Of a stretch of DNA of 64,000 bases, positions 44,423-53,756 are shown in pieces. The stretch's first letter is position 1; every line of letters begins with the position of its first letter. A model generated the notes under the pieces. The model ran no database searches. It had not been told where the DNA came from and worked only from the letters and a program-made list of their open reading frames with translations. Source of the stretch: Delftia tsuruhatensis (GTDB lineage Bacteria > Pseudomonadota > Gammaproteobacteria > Burkholderiales > Burkholderiaceae_C); assembly GCF_903815225.1 (NCBI RefSeq), contig NZ_LR813084.1, positions 558,001-622,000 of the forward strand, read 5' to 3'. Position numbers and translations under genes: made by a program.

Positions 44423-44809
44423 CTACAGGCCCAGCTTTTTGAGGATGAGGTTGACCTTCTCTTCCAGCGTGGCCTTGGTGAAGGGTTTGACGATGTAGCC
44501 AGCCGCGCCGCCCTGGGCCGCTGCCACGATGTCCTCCTTGCGGGCCTCTGCCGTCACCATCAGCACCGGCAGATGCTTGAGCTTGTCGTCCTGCTTGATT
44601 TCGGTGAGCAGCTGGAAACCGTTCATGTTGGGCATGTTGATGTCCGTCACCACGAAATCGAATTTGCTGCTGCGCAGCTTGTGCAGTGCCACGACGCCGT
44701 CTTCGGCTTCATCTGCATCGGGAAAGCCGCTTTCCTTGAGCAGGTTGCGCACGATGCGCCGCATGGTGGAGAAGTCGTCAACGATCAAAAAACGCAGGGC
44801 ATTAGCCAC
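44423..44809 (-). CDS. cheY: Chemotaxis response regulator CheY
   Basis: A 128-residue single receiver domain that binds the motor switch when phosphorylated. Acidic pair D11-D12 ([12 protein letters not shown]), phospho-site D56 in '[12 protein letters not shown]', Thr in 'LMVTAEARK' and Lys in 'YIVKPF' are all present. The ATG at 44809 is preceded by the sigma-28-like promoter at 44909-44936. Next gene is cheZ. Confidence 0.98.
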   Translation of the reverse strand: MANALRFLIVDDFSTMRRIVRNLLKESGFPDADEAEDGVVALHKLRSSKFDFVVTDINMPNMNGFQLLTEIKQDDKLKHLPVLMVTAEARKEDIVAAAQGGAAGYIVKPFTKATLEEKVNLILKKLGL

Positions 44810-44908
44810 GTGAGGCCCTTTCGGTCGGTAGGTGCTCGGTACTGGTAGGAATTCGCTGCGATAGTAACAATTTGAAACCTTCGCGGCGCAATGTGGGAAT
44901 TTTCCTGC

Positions 44909-44936
44909 TTTTCGGCAGCATCGGGCGCAAACCTTA
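44909..44936 (-). promoter_or_regulatory. Sigma-28 promoter upstream of cheY
   Basis: Minus-strand TAAGGTTT, 12-nt spacer, GCCGAAAA. It matches the FliA consensus (TAAAGTTT, 11 nt, GCCGATAA) apart from one extra spacer base and two mismatches, with the -10 identical to flagellin 1 and 3. It overlaps the motB stop and gives a leader of about 93 nt. Confidence 0.5.
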
Positions 44937-45950
44937 ATTTGTTACACGCGCGGGCGATGCCGCAGGGGTGGCGGGGGCCTGTGTGGCGGGCTCTGCCATG
45001 GCGTCGCCAGTAGCTGCCTGCGCCGGTGTGCTGCCGCTGTCGCCCGCCAGGGATGGGGGCAGGGCGTTGCGTGTCACGGGTCCACGATGGCCCAGCAGGC
45101 GCTTTTCCGCCTCCTGCGTGAGCACGGTGATGGTGATGCGGCGGTTCTGTGGCGCGCGCGGGTCGTCGGGCAGCAGCAGATCGCTGCTGGCCAGGCCGGT
45201 GATGCGCGCCAGCTGGTTCAGCGGCATGCCCGCCGCCACCAGTTCGCGGCGCGAAGCATTGGCGCGGTCGGCCGACAGCTCCCAGTTGCTGTAGCCGCGG
45301 TCGGCATTGCCGTAGGGCGCAGCGTCCGTGTGGCCCGACAGGCTGATGCGGTTTTCCGCACCGGCCAGCGCCGCGCCCACCTCGCGCAGGATGTCGCGCA
45401 TGTAAGGCTTGACCACGGCGCTGCCGCTGTCGAACATGGGCCGGTTTTGTTCGTCCACGATCTGGATCTGCAGGCCGTCAGGCGTCACGTCGGTGCGGAT
45501 CTGCGAGCGAAATTCATTCAGGCGCGCATTGCTGGTGATCATGGCGTCCACCTTGGCCTTGAGTGCCTTGATGCGGTTGGAGTCCACCTGGGCCTGGTCC
45601 GAGCGGCCCGCGTCGATGCTGGTGCGCCGGTTGGAGTTGTCGGCAGACTCCGAGCGCCGCACCTGGCCGTGCACCTTGGCCAGGTCGTTGCCGCCGCCCG
45701 GGATCACGCTGGAGCTGTTGCCCGCGCCATCGCCACCGGCCATGGATACCTTGAGCGGCGAGGAAAAGTAGGCCGCGATGCCCTGCAGTTCTCCCTTGGC
45801 CGTGGAGCCCAGCAGCCACATGAGCAGGAAGAAGGCCATCATCGCTGTCACGAAGTCGGCATAGGCGATCTTCCAGGCGCCTCCATGCGGCGCGTGCGCG
45901 CTCTTCTTCACGCGCTTGATGATGATCGGCTGTAGCTTTTTCTCTGCCAT
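44934..45950 (-). CDS. motB: Flagellar stator protein MotB
   Basis: A 338-residue stator subunit. One N-terminal helix ('[20 protein letters not shown]') holds the proton-carrying Asp, a plug region follows, and an OmpA-like peptidoglycan domain (about 150-290) has '[20 protein letters not shown]' and '[20 protein letters not shown]'. The C-terminal tail is Ala/Thr/Pro-rich. The start is 24 nt after the motA stop. Confidence 0.96.
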   Translation of the reverse strand: MAEKKLQPIIIKRVKKSAHAPHGGAWKIAYADFVTAMMAFFLLMWLLGSTAKGELQGIAAYFSSPLKVSMAGGDGAGNSSSVIPGGGNDLAKVHGQVRRSESADNSNRRTSIDAGRSDQAQVDSNRIKALKAKVDAMITSNARLNEFRSQIRTDVTPDGLQIQIVDEQNRPMFDSGSAVVKPYMRDILREVGAALAGAENRISLSGHTDAAPYGNADRGYSNWELSADRANASRRELVAAGMPLNQLARITGLASSDLLLPDDPRAPQNRRITITVLTQEAEKRLLGHRGPVTRNALPPSLAGDSGSTPAQAATGDAMAEPATQAPATPAASPARVTN

Positions 45951-45974
45951 GGCGTGACGCTGATGTGGGCGGTA

Positions 45975-46835
45975 TTACTTCTTGCCCTTGACGTGGGCCT
46001 CGAGTTCCAGGAACCCGGGGCGCTCCGTCGAGAACAGCACCTTGCGGCCGAACTCTATGGCCGTGGCGGGGTTGTAGCCCTGCATGCTGGCCAGCAAGGT
46101 GGTCTTGATGCACTCCAGTTCCTTGGCCGCGTCCTGGGCGCGCTGCTCCACCAGTCCCGCCATGGGCTCGACCAGCGCATAGGCCAGCAAGATGCCCAGG
46201 AAGGTGCCGACCAGGGCCGAGGCGATCATGCCGCCCAGCACGGAAGGCGGCTGGCCCACCGATCCCATGGTGTTCACCACGCCCAGCACGGCGGCGATGA
46301 TCCCGAAGGCGGGCAGCGCGCCGGCCAGGCGGGTCAGGGCATTGACGGGGCCGTGCGCCTCGGCGTGATGGGCCTCGATCTCGCTGTCCATCAGGGATTC
46401 GATCTCGTGCGAATTCAGGTTGCCCGAGACCATCATGCGCAGGTAGTCGGTCAGGAATTCCACCACATGGTGGTCGGCCAGCAGCTCGGGGTACTTGCTG
46501 AAGATGGGCGATTCGTTGGGCGCTTCCACGTCGCTTTCGATGGACATCAGGCCTTCCTTGCGGGCCTTCTGCAGGATCTCGTACAGCAGGGCCATCAGCT
46601 CCATGAAGCGGGCCTTGGTGTAGCGCGAGCTCTTCATCACGCCCGGGATGGCCTTGGCCGTGGCCTTGAGCACCTTGGGCTGGTTGCACACGATGAAGGC
46701 GCCGATGGCGCCGCCGCCGATGGTCACCATCTCGAAGGGCAGGGCCTTGAGAATGACCTGGACGTTGCCCCCGTGCAGCACATAGGTGCCGAAGATGCAA
46801 CCGAAGGCGACGATGTATCCGATGATGACAAGCAT
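45975..46835 (-). CDS. motA: Flagellar stator protein MotA
   Basis: A 286-residue proton-channel subunit with four helices. 'GGGAIGAFIVCNQPKVLKAT', the cytoplasmic loop 'FMELMALLYEILQKARKEGL' with charged residues contacting FliG, and 'AALPAFGIIAAVLGVVNTMG'-type helix with the conserved proline are present (the piece here is 'LPAFGIIAAVLGVVNTM'). Length matches the family. A sigma-28 promoter is at 47000-47026, implying a leader of about 160 nt. Confidence 0.96.
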   Translation of the reverse strand: MLVIIGYIVAFGCIFGTYVLHGGNVQVILKALPFEMVTIGGGAIGAFIVCNQPKVLKATAKAIPGVMKSSRYTKARFMELMALLYEILQKARKEGLMSIESDVEAPNESPIFSKYPELLADHHVVEFLTDYLRMMVSGNLNSHEIESLMDSEIEAHHAEAHGPVNALTRLAGALPAFGIIAAVLGVVNTMGSVGQPPSVLGGMIASALVGTFLGILLAYALVEPMAGLVEQRAQDAAKELECIKTTLLASMQGYNPATAIEFGRKVLFSTERPGFLELEAHVKGKK

Positions 46836-46999
46836 GGGAGTGGATTGTGAGGCAGCGACTCGCCAGGGTTGATGGAAAAAGCTGGGTGATTGGGGTTCAG
46901 ATCGACTGTTCTACCGTGCAATGTTGCCGTGGCGGTGACAGGCAAGATGGCGCATGCGCGGTGATCGGCGATGATTGTTCGCAGGCTGCCTGTCTTTCA

Positions 47000-47026
47000 T
47001 CTTCGGCCTGTTTTTCCTTTACTTGA
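47000..47026 (-). promoter_or_regulatory. Sigma-28 promoter upstream of motA
   Basis: Minus-strand TCAAGTAA, exactly 11 nt, GCCGAAGA. This has the same TCAAGT -35 and GCCGAA -10 as the flagellin and fliD promoters. It lies just upstream of the divergent glycosyltransferase start at 47033. Confidence 0.6.
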
Positions 47027-47032
47027 TCATTT

Positions 47033-48094
47033 ATGCCGTCCTCCAGCACGCTCCCCGACATCGCCCTGGTCATCATCGCCAAAGATGAGCAGCGGTGCAT
47101 TGCACGATGCATTGACAGTGCCAGAAGCTTCGTGAGCAGGGTCGTGGTGCTGGACACAGGATCCACTGACCGGACAGCGGAGATCGCCGCCAGCTGTGGG
47201 GCCCAGGTCCACCATTTCCGATGGTGCGACGATTTTTCCGCTGCCCGTAACAGGGCGCTGGAACTGGCGGATGCCGATTGGAGCCTTGTGCTGGATGCCG
47301 ACGAATGGCTGTCTGCGGGAGGGGGGTGGCTGCCTTGCCTGGGGCAGATGGGTCACGTGCTCGGAACCGTGGAAATACATAGTGTGTTCGAGAGTGAGCG
47401 CATCACCCAGGTCAGCCAATCGTCAATCACCAGGCTGCTTCCGAGGGGAGTGCGCTACCAGGGCGTGGTGCACGAGCAGCCGTGTTCCGATTTGCAGCGT
47501 GTGGCCACACCGCTCGTCGTCCTGCACGACGGATACCTGCCCGACCAGATGCAGCGAAAACGAGGCAGGAATCGGCAACTGCTGCTGCAGGAGCTGGACA
47601 GGAATCCGGAAAGTTCCTATGTCCGCTATCAGCTGGGGGTGGATGCCGAACTGGATGGCCGCCACGCCGATGCGTGCGACTACTTCGCCGGGGCGCTGGC
47701 GGGCCTGTGCGGGAATGCAGGCTATGAACATGACCTGTGCATCAGATATCTGTACTGTCTGGACAAGGCGGGTCTCTACGAAGAGGGCATGGAGTTTGCA
47801 CAGGCGCAAATGGAAAAGTGGCCAGATTCCCCCGACTTCTTTTTCGCACTGGGCGGTCTGATGCTGGATGTGGCCATTGACCGATCTCCCCGGGAGTCCG
47901 GCCACTGGCTGGCGATGGCAGAAGCTGCCTGGCAGCGGTGTCTTGAAATCGGCGAAGTGGTACCGAGCCGCCATGGCAGCGTGGCTGGCAGAGGCAGTTA
48001 CCTGGCTGCCCACAATCTGGCCGTGATGTATGAGCAGCTTGGCCAGTTGGAAAAGGCACAGGCATTGAGGCGCAACTACCCGATGCCGGCCTGA
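47033..48094 (+). CDS. Family 2 glycosyltransferase with TPR-like C-terminus
   Basis: A 353-residue GT2 enzyme. The nucleotide-sugar domain has 'ALVIIAKDEQRCIARCIDSA', 'VVLDTGSTDRTAEIA', and the metal-binding 'WSLVLDADEWLS'. After about residue 195 helical repeats of TPR kind begin ('SSYVRYQLGVDAELDGRH', 'YLAAHNLAVMYEQLGQLEKA'). Similar proteins are often encoded with flagellin genes. It is divergent from motA and followed by the GT41-like gene, so it may add or extend a sugar on flagellin. Confidence 0.85.
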   Translation: MPSSSTLPDIALVIIAKDEQRCIARCIDSARSFVSRVVVLDTGSTDRTAEIAASCGAQVHHFRWCDDFSAARNRALELADADWSLVLDADEWLSAGGGWLPCLGQMGHVLGTVEIHSVFESERITQVSQSSITRLLPRGVRYQGVVHEQPCSDLQRVATPLVVLHDGYLPDQMQRKRGRNRQLLLQELDRNPESSYVRYQLGVDAELDGRHADACDYFAGALAGLCGNAGYEHDLCIRYLYCLDKAGLYEEGMEFAQAQMEKWPDSPDFFFALGGLMLDVAIDRSPRESGHWLAMAEAAWQRCLEIGEVVPSRHGSVAGRGSYLAAHNLAVMYEQLGQLEKAQALRRNYPMPA

Positions 48095-48287
48095 AGCCCG
48101 GGCCGCCAGACGACGGATGATGCGCGTCTGCATGCGGGTGCGCATCACGCCGAAGGTCGCGCATCGCGAAAAAAGCAGGGCTTTCTCTCTGTTGATCCGG
48201 AGGCCTCACATGGGCACCGTGCGGCAGCATAGTCGGCATTTGCCTTGGTGTTTCCTGCGCCAGGCACTTGATCCGCCCTGAGAACCA

Positions 48288-51089
48288 ATGACTGATGCCA
48301 ACTATCTGCAGCAGGCGCTGCAACTGCATGACCAATGGGAGTTCGATGCAGCACGCGAGGCCTACGCGCAGGCGCTGAGACACGAGCCTGGCGATCACCA
48401 GGCGCTCTACGGCATGGGCTTGCTGCTCGGCCAGCACATGTTGCTCAGCGCCGAGTCCCTTCCTTACCTGGAGGCCGCCATCGGCGCCAAGCCACGGGCC
48501 TTCGCATACTGGCGCACCTATATCAATATGCTGATCCGCGAGGGGCTGGGCGATATGGCGCGCTCGCTGATCGAGCTGGCCAGGAGCCAGGGCATGCAGC
48601 AGATGGCCCTGGAGCGCCTGGAAAAGGACCTGGCCTTGACGCAAGGGGTGGAAGCGGCAGCCTTCCTGGAGGAACAAGTCGCCGAGTGGGAGGCTCGACG
48701 CCCGTCCCAAGAACCTGATGCGCCTGCACCACAGGTGCAGATTCCTGGGGAATTGCTCAAGGCGCTGTCCCGACAGCTCCAGCAAAGGAGCTTCAAGCAA
48801 GCGGATGACTTGCTGGCATCGGCATTGCACGCCTACCCGCGCAGCGCCTTGCTGTGGCAGACCAAGATCAACATGGAGCTGGAGCGCGGGAACCGTGCTG
48901 TGGCCCTGGAGGCTGCGCACCGGGCTACCGCAGCGTTGCCCCGGGATGCGAGCCTGTTCATGCTCCTTGGCGAGGTGCATCTGGAGGCGAAGGAGGCTGC
49001 GCAGGCCGAGCCCGCCTTGCGCCAGGCGGTCCTGCTGTCGCCGCAGTCGTCCAAGGCCCATGAGCTGCTGGGCAATGCCCTGCTGGCCCAAGAACAGGCA
49101 CAGGCGTCCTACCCTCATTTTGTCCAGGCCTTGCTGCTGGCTGCCGATATGGAGTCCCAGGCACTGGTCCAGTTCCGATTGATCAGTGCGCTGCATGCCG
49201 ACGGGCAACCCCAGCTGTGCGCCCAGTTCCTGAGCATGCTGCTGCAGCAGCCGTTGAGTGCCAAGCTCCACTTGGCGTGTGGCGACTGGATGCGCAAGCT
49301 GGGCTGGAATCTGCAGGCTGAAATGGCCTACCGCCAGGCCCTGCAGCAGCAGCCCGAACTGTTCATGGCCCTGGTCGGCCTGAGCCTTTCCCTCTCCGGC
49401 GATGCCACTCGACTGGCCGAGCGCGAGACCGTGCTGCGCAGAGTCATGGAGCTGAGTAGCGACTCCGAACGCAAGCTGGCTCGGGCCGACCTGGCTTATG
49501 TGCTGTTTTCCCAGGAAAGATGGGAGCCCGCGCTGGAATTGCTCGCAACCACTCTGCAAGAGGAGCCGGGAGATTCGCGTGCGCATCGGCTGCGCTGCCT
49601 GCTGCTGCTGGAAAAGATGGATCTCGATGCCCTGGAGAAAGCCCTGTCGGAGGGCCTGGTGCATCTGGTGGACGACCATGACCTGCTGTATATCCAGGCG
49701 CTTTACTGGGGGCGCCGTGGAGACGTCCGCAAGGCGCTGGCCCAATATGACGCGATGCTGGAAAAGCATCCGAACAGCGCAGGAGCGCACAGCGCGCGGC
49801 TGCTGACGCAACTGCACTTTCCCGGAGCCAGCCCCGTGCAAATCGGCCAGTCCTGCCGGGAGTTCGGCCAATTGATGCGCCGTTTGCATGGCGATCCTGC
49901 ACAGCAGCACGCGAATGGCAAGGATCCCGGGAAGGTGCTGCGCGTCGGCTTCGTCTCTGCCGACCTGCGTGGACACGCCGCAGCCAAGTTCTTCCTCCCA
50001 ACGATGAGGGAGCTGGCCAAGTGCAGGGAGATCGAATGCATCGCCTACTGCAACAACGATCTCTATGACGATGTCACCAAGGAGTTCATGGAGCTGTTCC
50101 AGCAATGGCGGGGCGTGCAGGATATGTCGACCGATGCCTTGGTGCAAATGGTGCAGGAAGATGGCATCGACGTGCTGATAGATCTCAGTGGCCATACCAA
50201 GGGCCATCGGCTCGATGTACTTGCACGCAGGCCTGCTCCTGTGCAACTGACGTGGATTGGCAATCCTGGAGGCACAGGCCTGCAAACCATGGACTACATC
50301 GTGCTGAGCGATCTTTTCCTGGACCGGCCCGCCGTCCGCGAGCAGTTGACAGAGCGTATCCTGCGCCTGCCTCTGGCCTATGTATTCGACGGCGGCATCC
50401 ATGGGGAGCCTGTGGCCCCTTTGCCTGCGCTGCGCAACGGTTTCCTCACGTTCGGCTCCTTCAACCGCCTGGTCAAGGTCAATCGCGAAGTCGTGCAGGT
50501 ATGGGGGGCGGTGCTGCAGGCGCTGCCCACTGCAAGGCTGGTGATCGGTGCCTGCGAGCCGTCAGGCCCTCCCGCACATCTGCGCGAGTGGCTTCAGGAG
50601 GCCGGCATCGGTGCGGAGCGTGTGCAATTCGCATCACGTACGGGATTCGAGGGCTATTTGCGTGCACACCACGATATCGATATCTGCCTGGATACCTTCC
50701 CCTTCACCGGCGGAGTGGTTACTAACCATGCGCTGTGGATGGGGGTGCCCACACTGACCCTGGTGGGGGATCTTTTGTGTGGACGGCAGTCGGCCGAGGT
50801 TCTGGCGCGCGTGGGGCTGACGCAGGACTTCGCAGCGGAAGACCTCGACGGCCTGCTGCAACTGGCCCGTTACTGGAACGAGAACCTGCATCGTTTGGAG
50901 CTCATCCGCCAGGCTCTGCGGCCGGCCCTGCAGGCCCAGGAGGTCCGCCAGGCGGAAATCGCCGCCAAATCCGTGGTCATGGGCTTGCGTGAAGCCTGGC
51001 GCCGCTGGTGCGATGGACGCGAGGTGGAGGATCTTCGCGTCAGCTATCAGGATCTTGGGTTGGAGCCCCCCAAGCCGCTGGGGCTGTGA
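48288..51089 (+). CDS. TPR-linked O-GlcNAc-transferase-like (GT41) protein
   Basis: A 933-residue cytosolic protein. Residues 1-530 are TPR-like repeats. The GT41 catalytic part (about 545-915) includes 'LRVGFVSADLRGHAAAKFF', 'IDVLIDLSGHTKGHRLDVLA' and 'RRPAPVQLTWIGNPGGTG', 'LTFGSFNRLVKVNREVVQVW' and 'DICLDTFPFTGGVVTNHALW'. The last motif reads GGVVT where many bacterial GT41 have GGTTT. Enzymes of this type glycosylate protein Ser/Thr. A strong hairpin terminator follows and three flagellin genes lie next, making flagellin the obvious candidate substrate. Confidence 0.9.
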   Translation: MTDANYLQQALQLHDQWEFDAAREAYAQALRHEPGDHQALYGMGLLLGQHMLLSAESLPYLEAAIGAKPRAFAYWRTYINMLIREGLGDMARSLIELARSQGMQQMALERLEKDLALTQGVEAAAFLEEQVAEWEARRPSQEPDAPAPQVQIPGELLKALSRQLQQRSFKQADDLLASALHAYPRSALLWQTKINMELERGNRAVALEAAHRATAALPRDASLFMLLGEVHLEAKEAAQAEPALRQAVLLSPQSSKAHELLGNALLAQEQAQASYPHFVQALLLAADMESQALVQFRLISALHADGQPQLCAQFLSMLLQQPLSAKLHLACGDWMRKLGWNLQAEMAYRQALQQQPELFMALVGLSLSLSGDATRLAERETVLRRVMELSSDSERKLARADLAYVLFSQERWEPALELLATTLQEEPGDSRAHRLRCLLLLEKMDLDALEKALSEGLVHLVDDHDLLYIQALYWGRRGDVRKALAQYDAMLEKHPNSAGAHSARLLTQLHFPGASPVQIGQSCREFGQLMRRLHGDPAQQHANGKDPGKVLRVGFVSADLRGHAAAKFFLPTMRELAKCREIECIAYCNNDLYDDVTKEFMELFQQWRGVQDMSTDALVQMVQEDGIDVLIDLSGHTKGHRLDVLARRPAPVQLTWIGNPGGTGLQTMDYIVLSDLFLDRPAVREQLTERILRLPLAYVFDGGIHGEPVAPLPALRNGFLTFGSFNRLVKVNREVVQVWGAVLQALPTARLVIGACEPSGPPAHLREWLQEAGIGAERVQFASRTGFEGYLRAHHDIDICLDTFPFTGGVVTNHALWMGVPTLTLVGDLLCGRQSAEVLARVGLTQDFAAEDLDGLLQLARYWNENLHRLELIRQALRPALQAQEVRQAEIAAKSVVMGLREAWRRWCDGREVEDLRVSYQDLGLEPPKPLGL

Positions 51090-51122
51090 TGATGATGCCT
51101 TGAGCGCCAAGCTCACGAGAGC

Positions 51123-51176
51123 GGCGCGCGCCCAGCATGGACCTGCGCTCCATGTTGGGCGCGCGCCGGTTTCTTT
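51123..51176 (+). terminator. Long-stem terminator after the GT41-like gene
   Basis: Arms of 19 nt at 51123-51141 and 51149-51167 pair with one G-U/T-G mismatch (GGCGCGCGCCC... against ...GGGCGCGCGCC), 7-nt loop, followed by GGTTTCTTTT. It insulates the flagellin promoter at 51228. Confidence 0.8.
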
Positions 51177-51227
51177 TGGGGCTTACATGCAAGAAGCGGC
51201 GGGGGATGAGGGGGAGGAAAAAAATCC

Positions 51228-51254
51228 TCAAGTCCGCTTGGATGGTGCCGAAAA
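51228..51254 (+). promoter_or_regulatory. Sigma-28 promoter of flagellin 1
   Basis: TCAAGTCC, exactly 11 nt, GCCGAAAA. The predicted transcript begins near 51261 with CAGTAGATGG and has a leader of about 131 nt. Confidence 0.75.
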
Positions 51255-51392
51255 GCAGCTCAGTAGATGGAGCAAACATCTTGAGTTCCGCCAAAGGCAA
51301 GACGTCGATGGTGGGTTGATTGGACCGGCGCCGCTTGCAAAGCATGGGTGGTTTGCTGGATTTCATACAGATATCACTAAGGAGCTGCCGCC

Positions 51393-52223
51393 ATGGCCAT
51401 GACCATCAACACCAACATGCAATCGCTCAATGCCCAGCGCAATCTGAGCACCACCCAGGGCCTGCTGTCCACCACCATGCAGCGCCTGTCCTCGGGCCTG
51501 CGCGTGAACAGCGCCAAGGACGACGCGGCGGGTCTGGCGATCGCCGAGCGCATGAACGCCCAGGTCAAGGGCATGAACGTGGCGGCGCGCAACGCCAACG
51601 ACGGCATCTCGCTGGCGCAGACGGCGGAAGGCGCGCTGGGCAAGATCACGGAAAACCTGCAACGCATGCGTGAACTGGGCGTGCAGGCGGCCAACGGCAC
51701 CAACGGCACCAAGGACCGTGCGGCGCTTGACAAGGAGTACAAGGCGCTGGCCGCTGAAATCGGCCGCGTCATTGAAAATACCGAGTTCAACGGCAAGAAG
51801 CTGCTCAACTCCGATGCGCCGACAAGCTTTGTTTTCCAGGTGGGCGCCAATACCGCTGGCGACAACCAGATCACCGTGAACGTGGCTACGAATGCCCTGG
51901 CTGGATTGAACAATTCGACGGACACTCTGGGCGCGGATGAAACGACCGCCAAGGCTGCAATGACTGCCATCGACACCGCGCTGGATACCGTCAGTGGCAT
52001 GCGTGCCGACTACGGCGCGGCGCAAAACCGCTTCGAAGCCACGATCGCCAACCTGCAGGTGGCTTCGGAAAACACTGCGGCAGCCCGTGGCCGCATCATG
52101 GATGCCGACTTCGCTGGTGAAACCTCGAACCTGAGCCGCGCCCAGATCCTGCAACAGGCGGGCACGGCCATGGTGGCCCAGGCCAACCAACTGCCCCAGG
52201 GCGTGCTGGCCCTGCTGCGCTGA
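51393..52223 (+). CDS. fliC1: Flagellin 1
   Basis: A 276-residue flagellin, filament subunit. The D0/D1 N-terminal domain (residues 1-130) and C-terminal domain (about 203-276) are canonical: '[19 protein letters not shown]', '[20 protein letters not shown]', and '[20 protein letters not shown]'. The central exposed part is short (about 75 residues) with no D2/D3. The first 116 and last 74 residues are identical to flagellins 2 and 3. The ATG at 51393 follows AAGGAGCTGCC; a second ATG six bases later is less well placed. It has its own promoter and terminator. Confidence 0.97.
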   Translation: MAMTINTNMQSLNAQRNLSTTQGLLSTTMQRLSSGLRVNSAKDDAAGLAIAERMNAQVKGMNVAARNANDGISLAQTAEGALGKITENLQRMRELGVQAANGTNGTKDRAALDKEYKALAAEIGRVIENTEFNGKKLLNSDAPTSFVFQVGANTAGDNQITVNVATNALAGLNNSTDTLGADETTAKAAMTAIDTALDTVSGMRADYGAAQNRFEATIANLQVASENTAAARGRIMDADFAGETSNLSRAQILQQAGTAMVAQANQLPQGVLALLR

Positions 52224-52255
52224 GCCTGGCCGGGCCTGCCCCGGAGGACGATGGA

Positions 52256-52286
52256 AGGCAGCGTGCTGGATGCACGCTGCCTTTTT
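52256..52286 (+). terminator. Terminator of flagellin 1
   Basis: Arms AGGCAGCGTGC and GCACGCTGCCT with a 5-nt loop and T5 run, 33 nt after the stop codon. Confidence 0.92.
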
Positions 52287-52373
52287 GCTTTCCGCGGTAC
52301 GGGCACCTCGCGGTGCCCTGTCTGCCTGTGCAGGGCGGTGGCCCATGGGGCGAAAAACTTCTTTAAAAAAAAT

Positions 52374-52400
52374 TCAAGTCCTGCAGGCCAATGTCGAAAT
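52374..52400 (+). promoter_or_regulatory. Sigma-28 promoter of flagellin 2
   Basis: TCAAGTCC, 11 nt, GTCGAAAT. The -10 is one to two bases weaker than in flagellin 1 and 3. An A8 tract (52363-52372) lies just upstream and could bend DNA. Leader of about 168 nt begins CAGCAGATGG. Confidence 0.7.
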
Positions 52401-52574
52401 TCCAATCAGCAGATGGATGAAACATCCTGAGCCCCCTCCAACAGCTCTTGCGATTTCTGACTACGAAGCAAGCCGCTGATGGCAGGTTGATTGGGTTGGC
52501 AAGGTTCGCCTGGCATGGGGCCTGGCGACCGAGATGACCCGGTTTCACACAGATTTCACTGAGGAGCTGCCACC

Positions 52575-53402
52575 ATGGCCATGACCATCAACACCAACAT
52601 GCAATCGCTCAATGCCCAGCGCAACCTGAGCACCACCCAGGGCCTGCTGTCCACTACCATGCAGCGCCTGTCCTCGGGCCTGCGCGTGAACAGCGCCAAG
52701 GACGACGCGGCGGGTCTGGCGATCGCCGAGCGCATGAACGCCCAGGTCAAGGGCATGAACGTGGCAGCGCGCAACGCCAACGACGGCATCTCGCTGGCGC
52801 AGACGGCGGAAGGCGCGCTGGGCAAGATCACGGAAAACCTGCAGCGCATGCGTGAACTGGGCGTGCAGGCGGCCAACGGCACCAACGGCACCAAGGACCG
52901 TGCGGCGCTGGACAAGGAATACAGTGCATTGGCCGCTGAAATCGGCCGTATCACGGCGAACACGGAATTCAACGGCAAGAAGCTGCTGAATGCGGATGCC
53001 AGCTTCACCTTCCAGGTGGGTGCGAACACTGCCACCGACAATCAGATCTCCGTTGTGGTCTCTTCTGCCACCAGCCTGACCAGCCTGAGCGCCTCCACTG
53101 CGACACTGGGTACCGTCGAGTCCGCTGCGCTGGCCCAGGTCGATGCCATCGACTCGGCGCTGGACAACATCAACGGCATGCGTGCCGACTACGGCGCGGC
53201 GCAGAACCGCTTCGAAGCCACGATCGCCAATCTGCAGGTGGCCTCGGAAAATACCGCAGCGGCCCGTGGCCGCATCATGGATGCCGACTTTGCCGGCGAA
53301 ACCTCGAACCTGAGCCGTGCCCAGATCCTGCAACAGGCTGGCACTGCCATGGTGGCCCAGGCCAACCAGCTGCCCCAGGGCGTGCTGGCCCTGCTGCGCT
53401 GA
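52575..53402 (+). CDS. fliC2: Flagellin 2
   Basis: A 275-residue flagellin in tandem with fliC1. N- and C-terminal core domains are identical in protein sequence to fliC1 and fliC3; DNA in the first 350 nt differs at only a few synonymous sites. It diverges only in the central segment ('[20 protein letters not shown]'), which is close to flagellin 3 but not flagellin 1. It carries its own sigma-28 promoter and a terminator. Start at 52575 after GAGGAGCTGCC. Confidence 0.97.
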   Translation: MAMTINTNMQSLNAQRNLSTTQGLLSTTMQRLSSGLRVNSAKDDAAGLAIAERMNAQVKGMNVAARNANDGISLAQTAEGALGKITENLQRMRELGVQAANGTNGTKDRAALDKEYSALAAEIGRITANTEFNGKKLLNADASFTFQVGANTATDNQISVVVSSATSLTSLSASTATLGTVESAALAQVDAIDSALDNINGMRADYGAAQNRFEATIANLQVASENTAAARGRIMDADFAGETSNLSRAQILQQAGTAMVAQANQLPQGVLALLR

Positions 53403-53480
53403 GTCAGGCAGGTGCTGCAAATGCGAGAGCAGTGCTCTGTTTCCAGGAGTTGATGGCGCTCTCGCAGCGGACCATCCAGG

Positions 53481-53509
53481 CGGCCAGCTTCATGCTGGCC
53501 GTTTTTTTT
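53481..53509 (+). terminator. Terminator of flagellin 2
   Basis: CGGCCAGC and GCTGGCCG with a 5-nt loop followed by T8, 78 nt after the stop codon. Confidence 0.92.
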
Positions 53510-53579
53510 CGGGCGAAGAGGGCCTGGTGAGGGGCTTGGTGGTGATGCAGGGGCCGGGATCGGTGCCCCAAAAAAACAC

Positions 53580-53606
53580 TTAAGTGTTCCGATGAAGTGC
53601 CGAAAA
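53580..53606 (+). promoter_or_regulatory. Sigma-28 promoter of flagellin 3
   Basis: TTAAGTGT, 11 nt, GCCGAAAA. The leader of about 144 nt begins CAGCAGATGGATG, shared with flagellin 2. Confidence 0.75.
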
Positions 53607-53756
53607 ACCATTCAGCAGATGGATGAAGCATCCTTAACCCTGAAAGCACGGCGCCCGCAGGGCAAGTGCTTGTCAGCCGACGGATAGGGTTGCTGCATGC
53701 GCCAGGTGATTGTCACGGACCTGGTTTTGTACAGATTTGACTGAGGAGTTGCCGCC

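Noticed and set aside
47742..50402. 886-codon open frame antisense to the GT41-like gene
   Set aside because: Composition is His/Gln/Leu-rich shadow coding of the GC-rich opposite strand; no family motif and no ribosome site.
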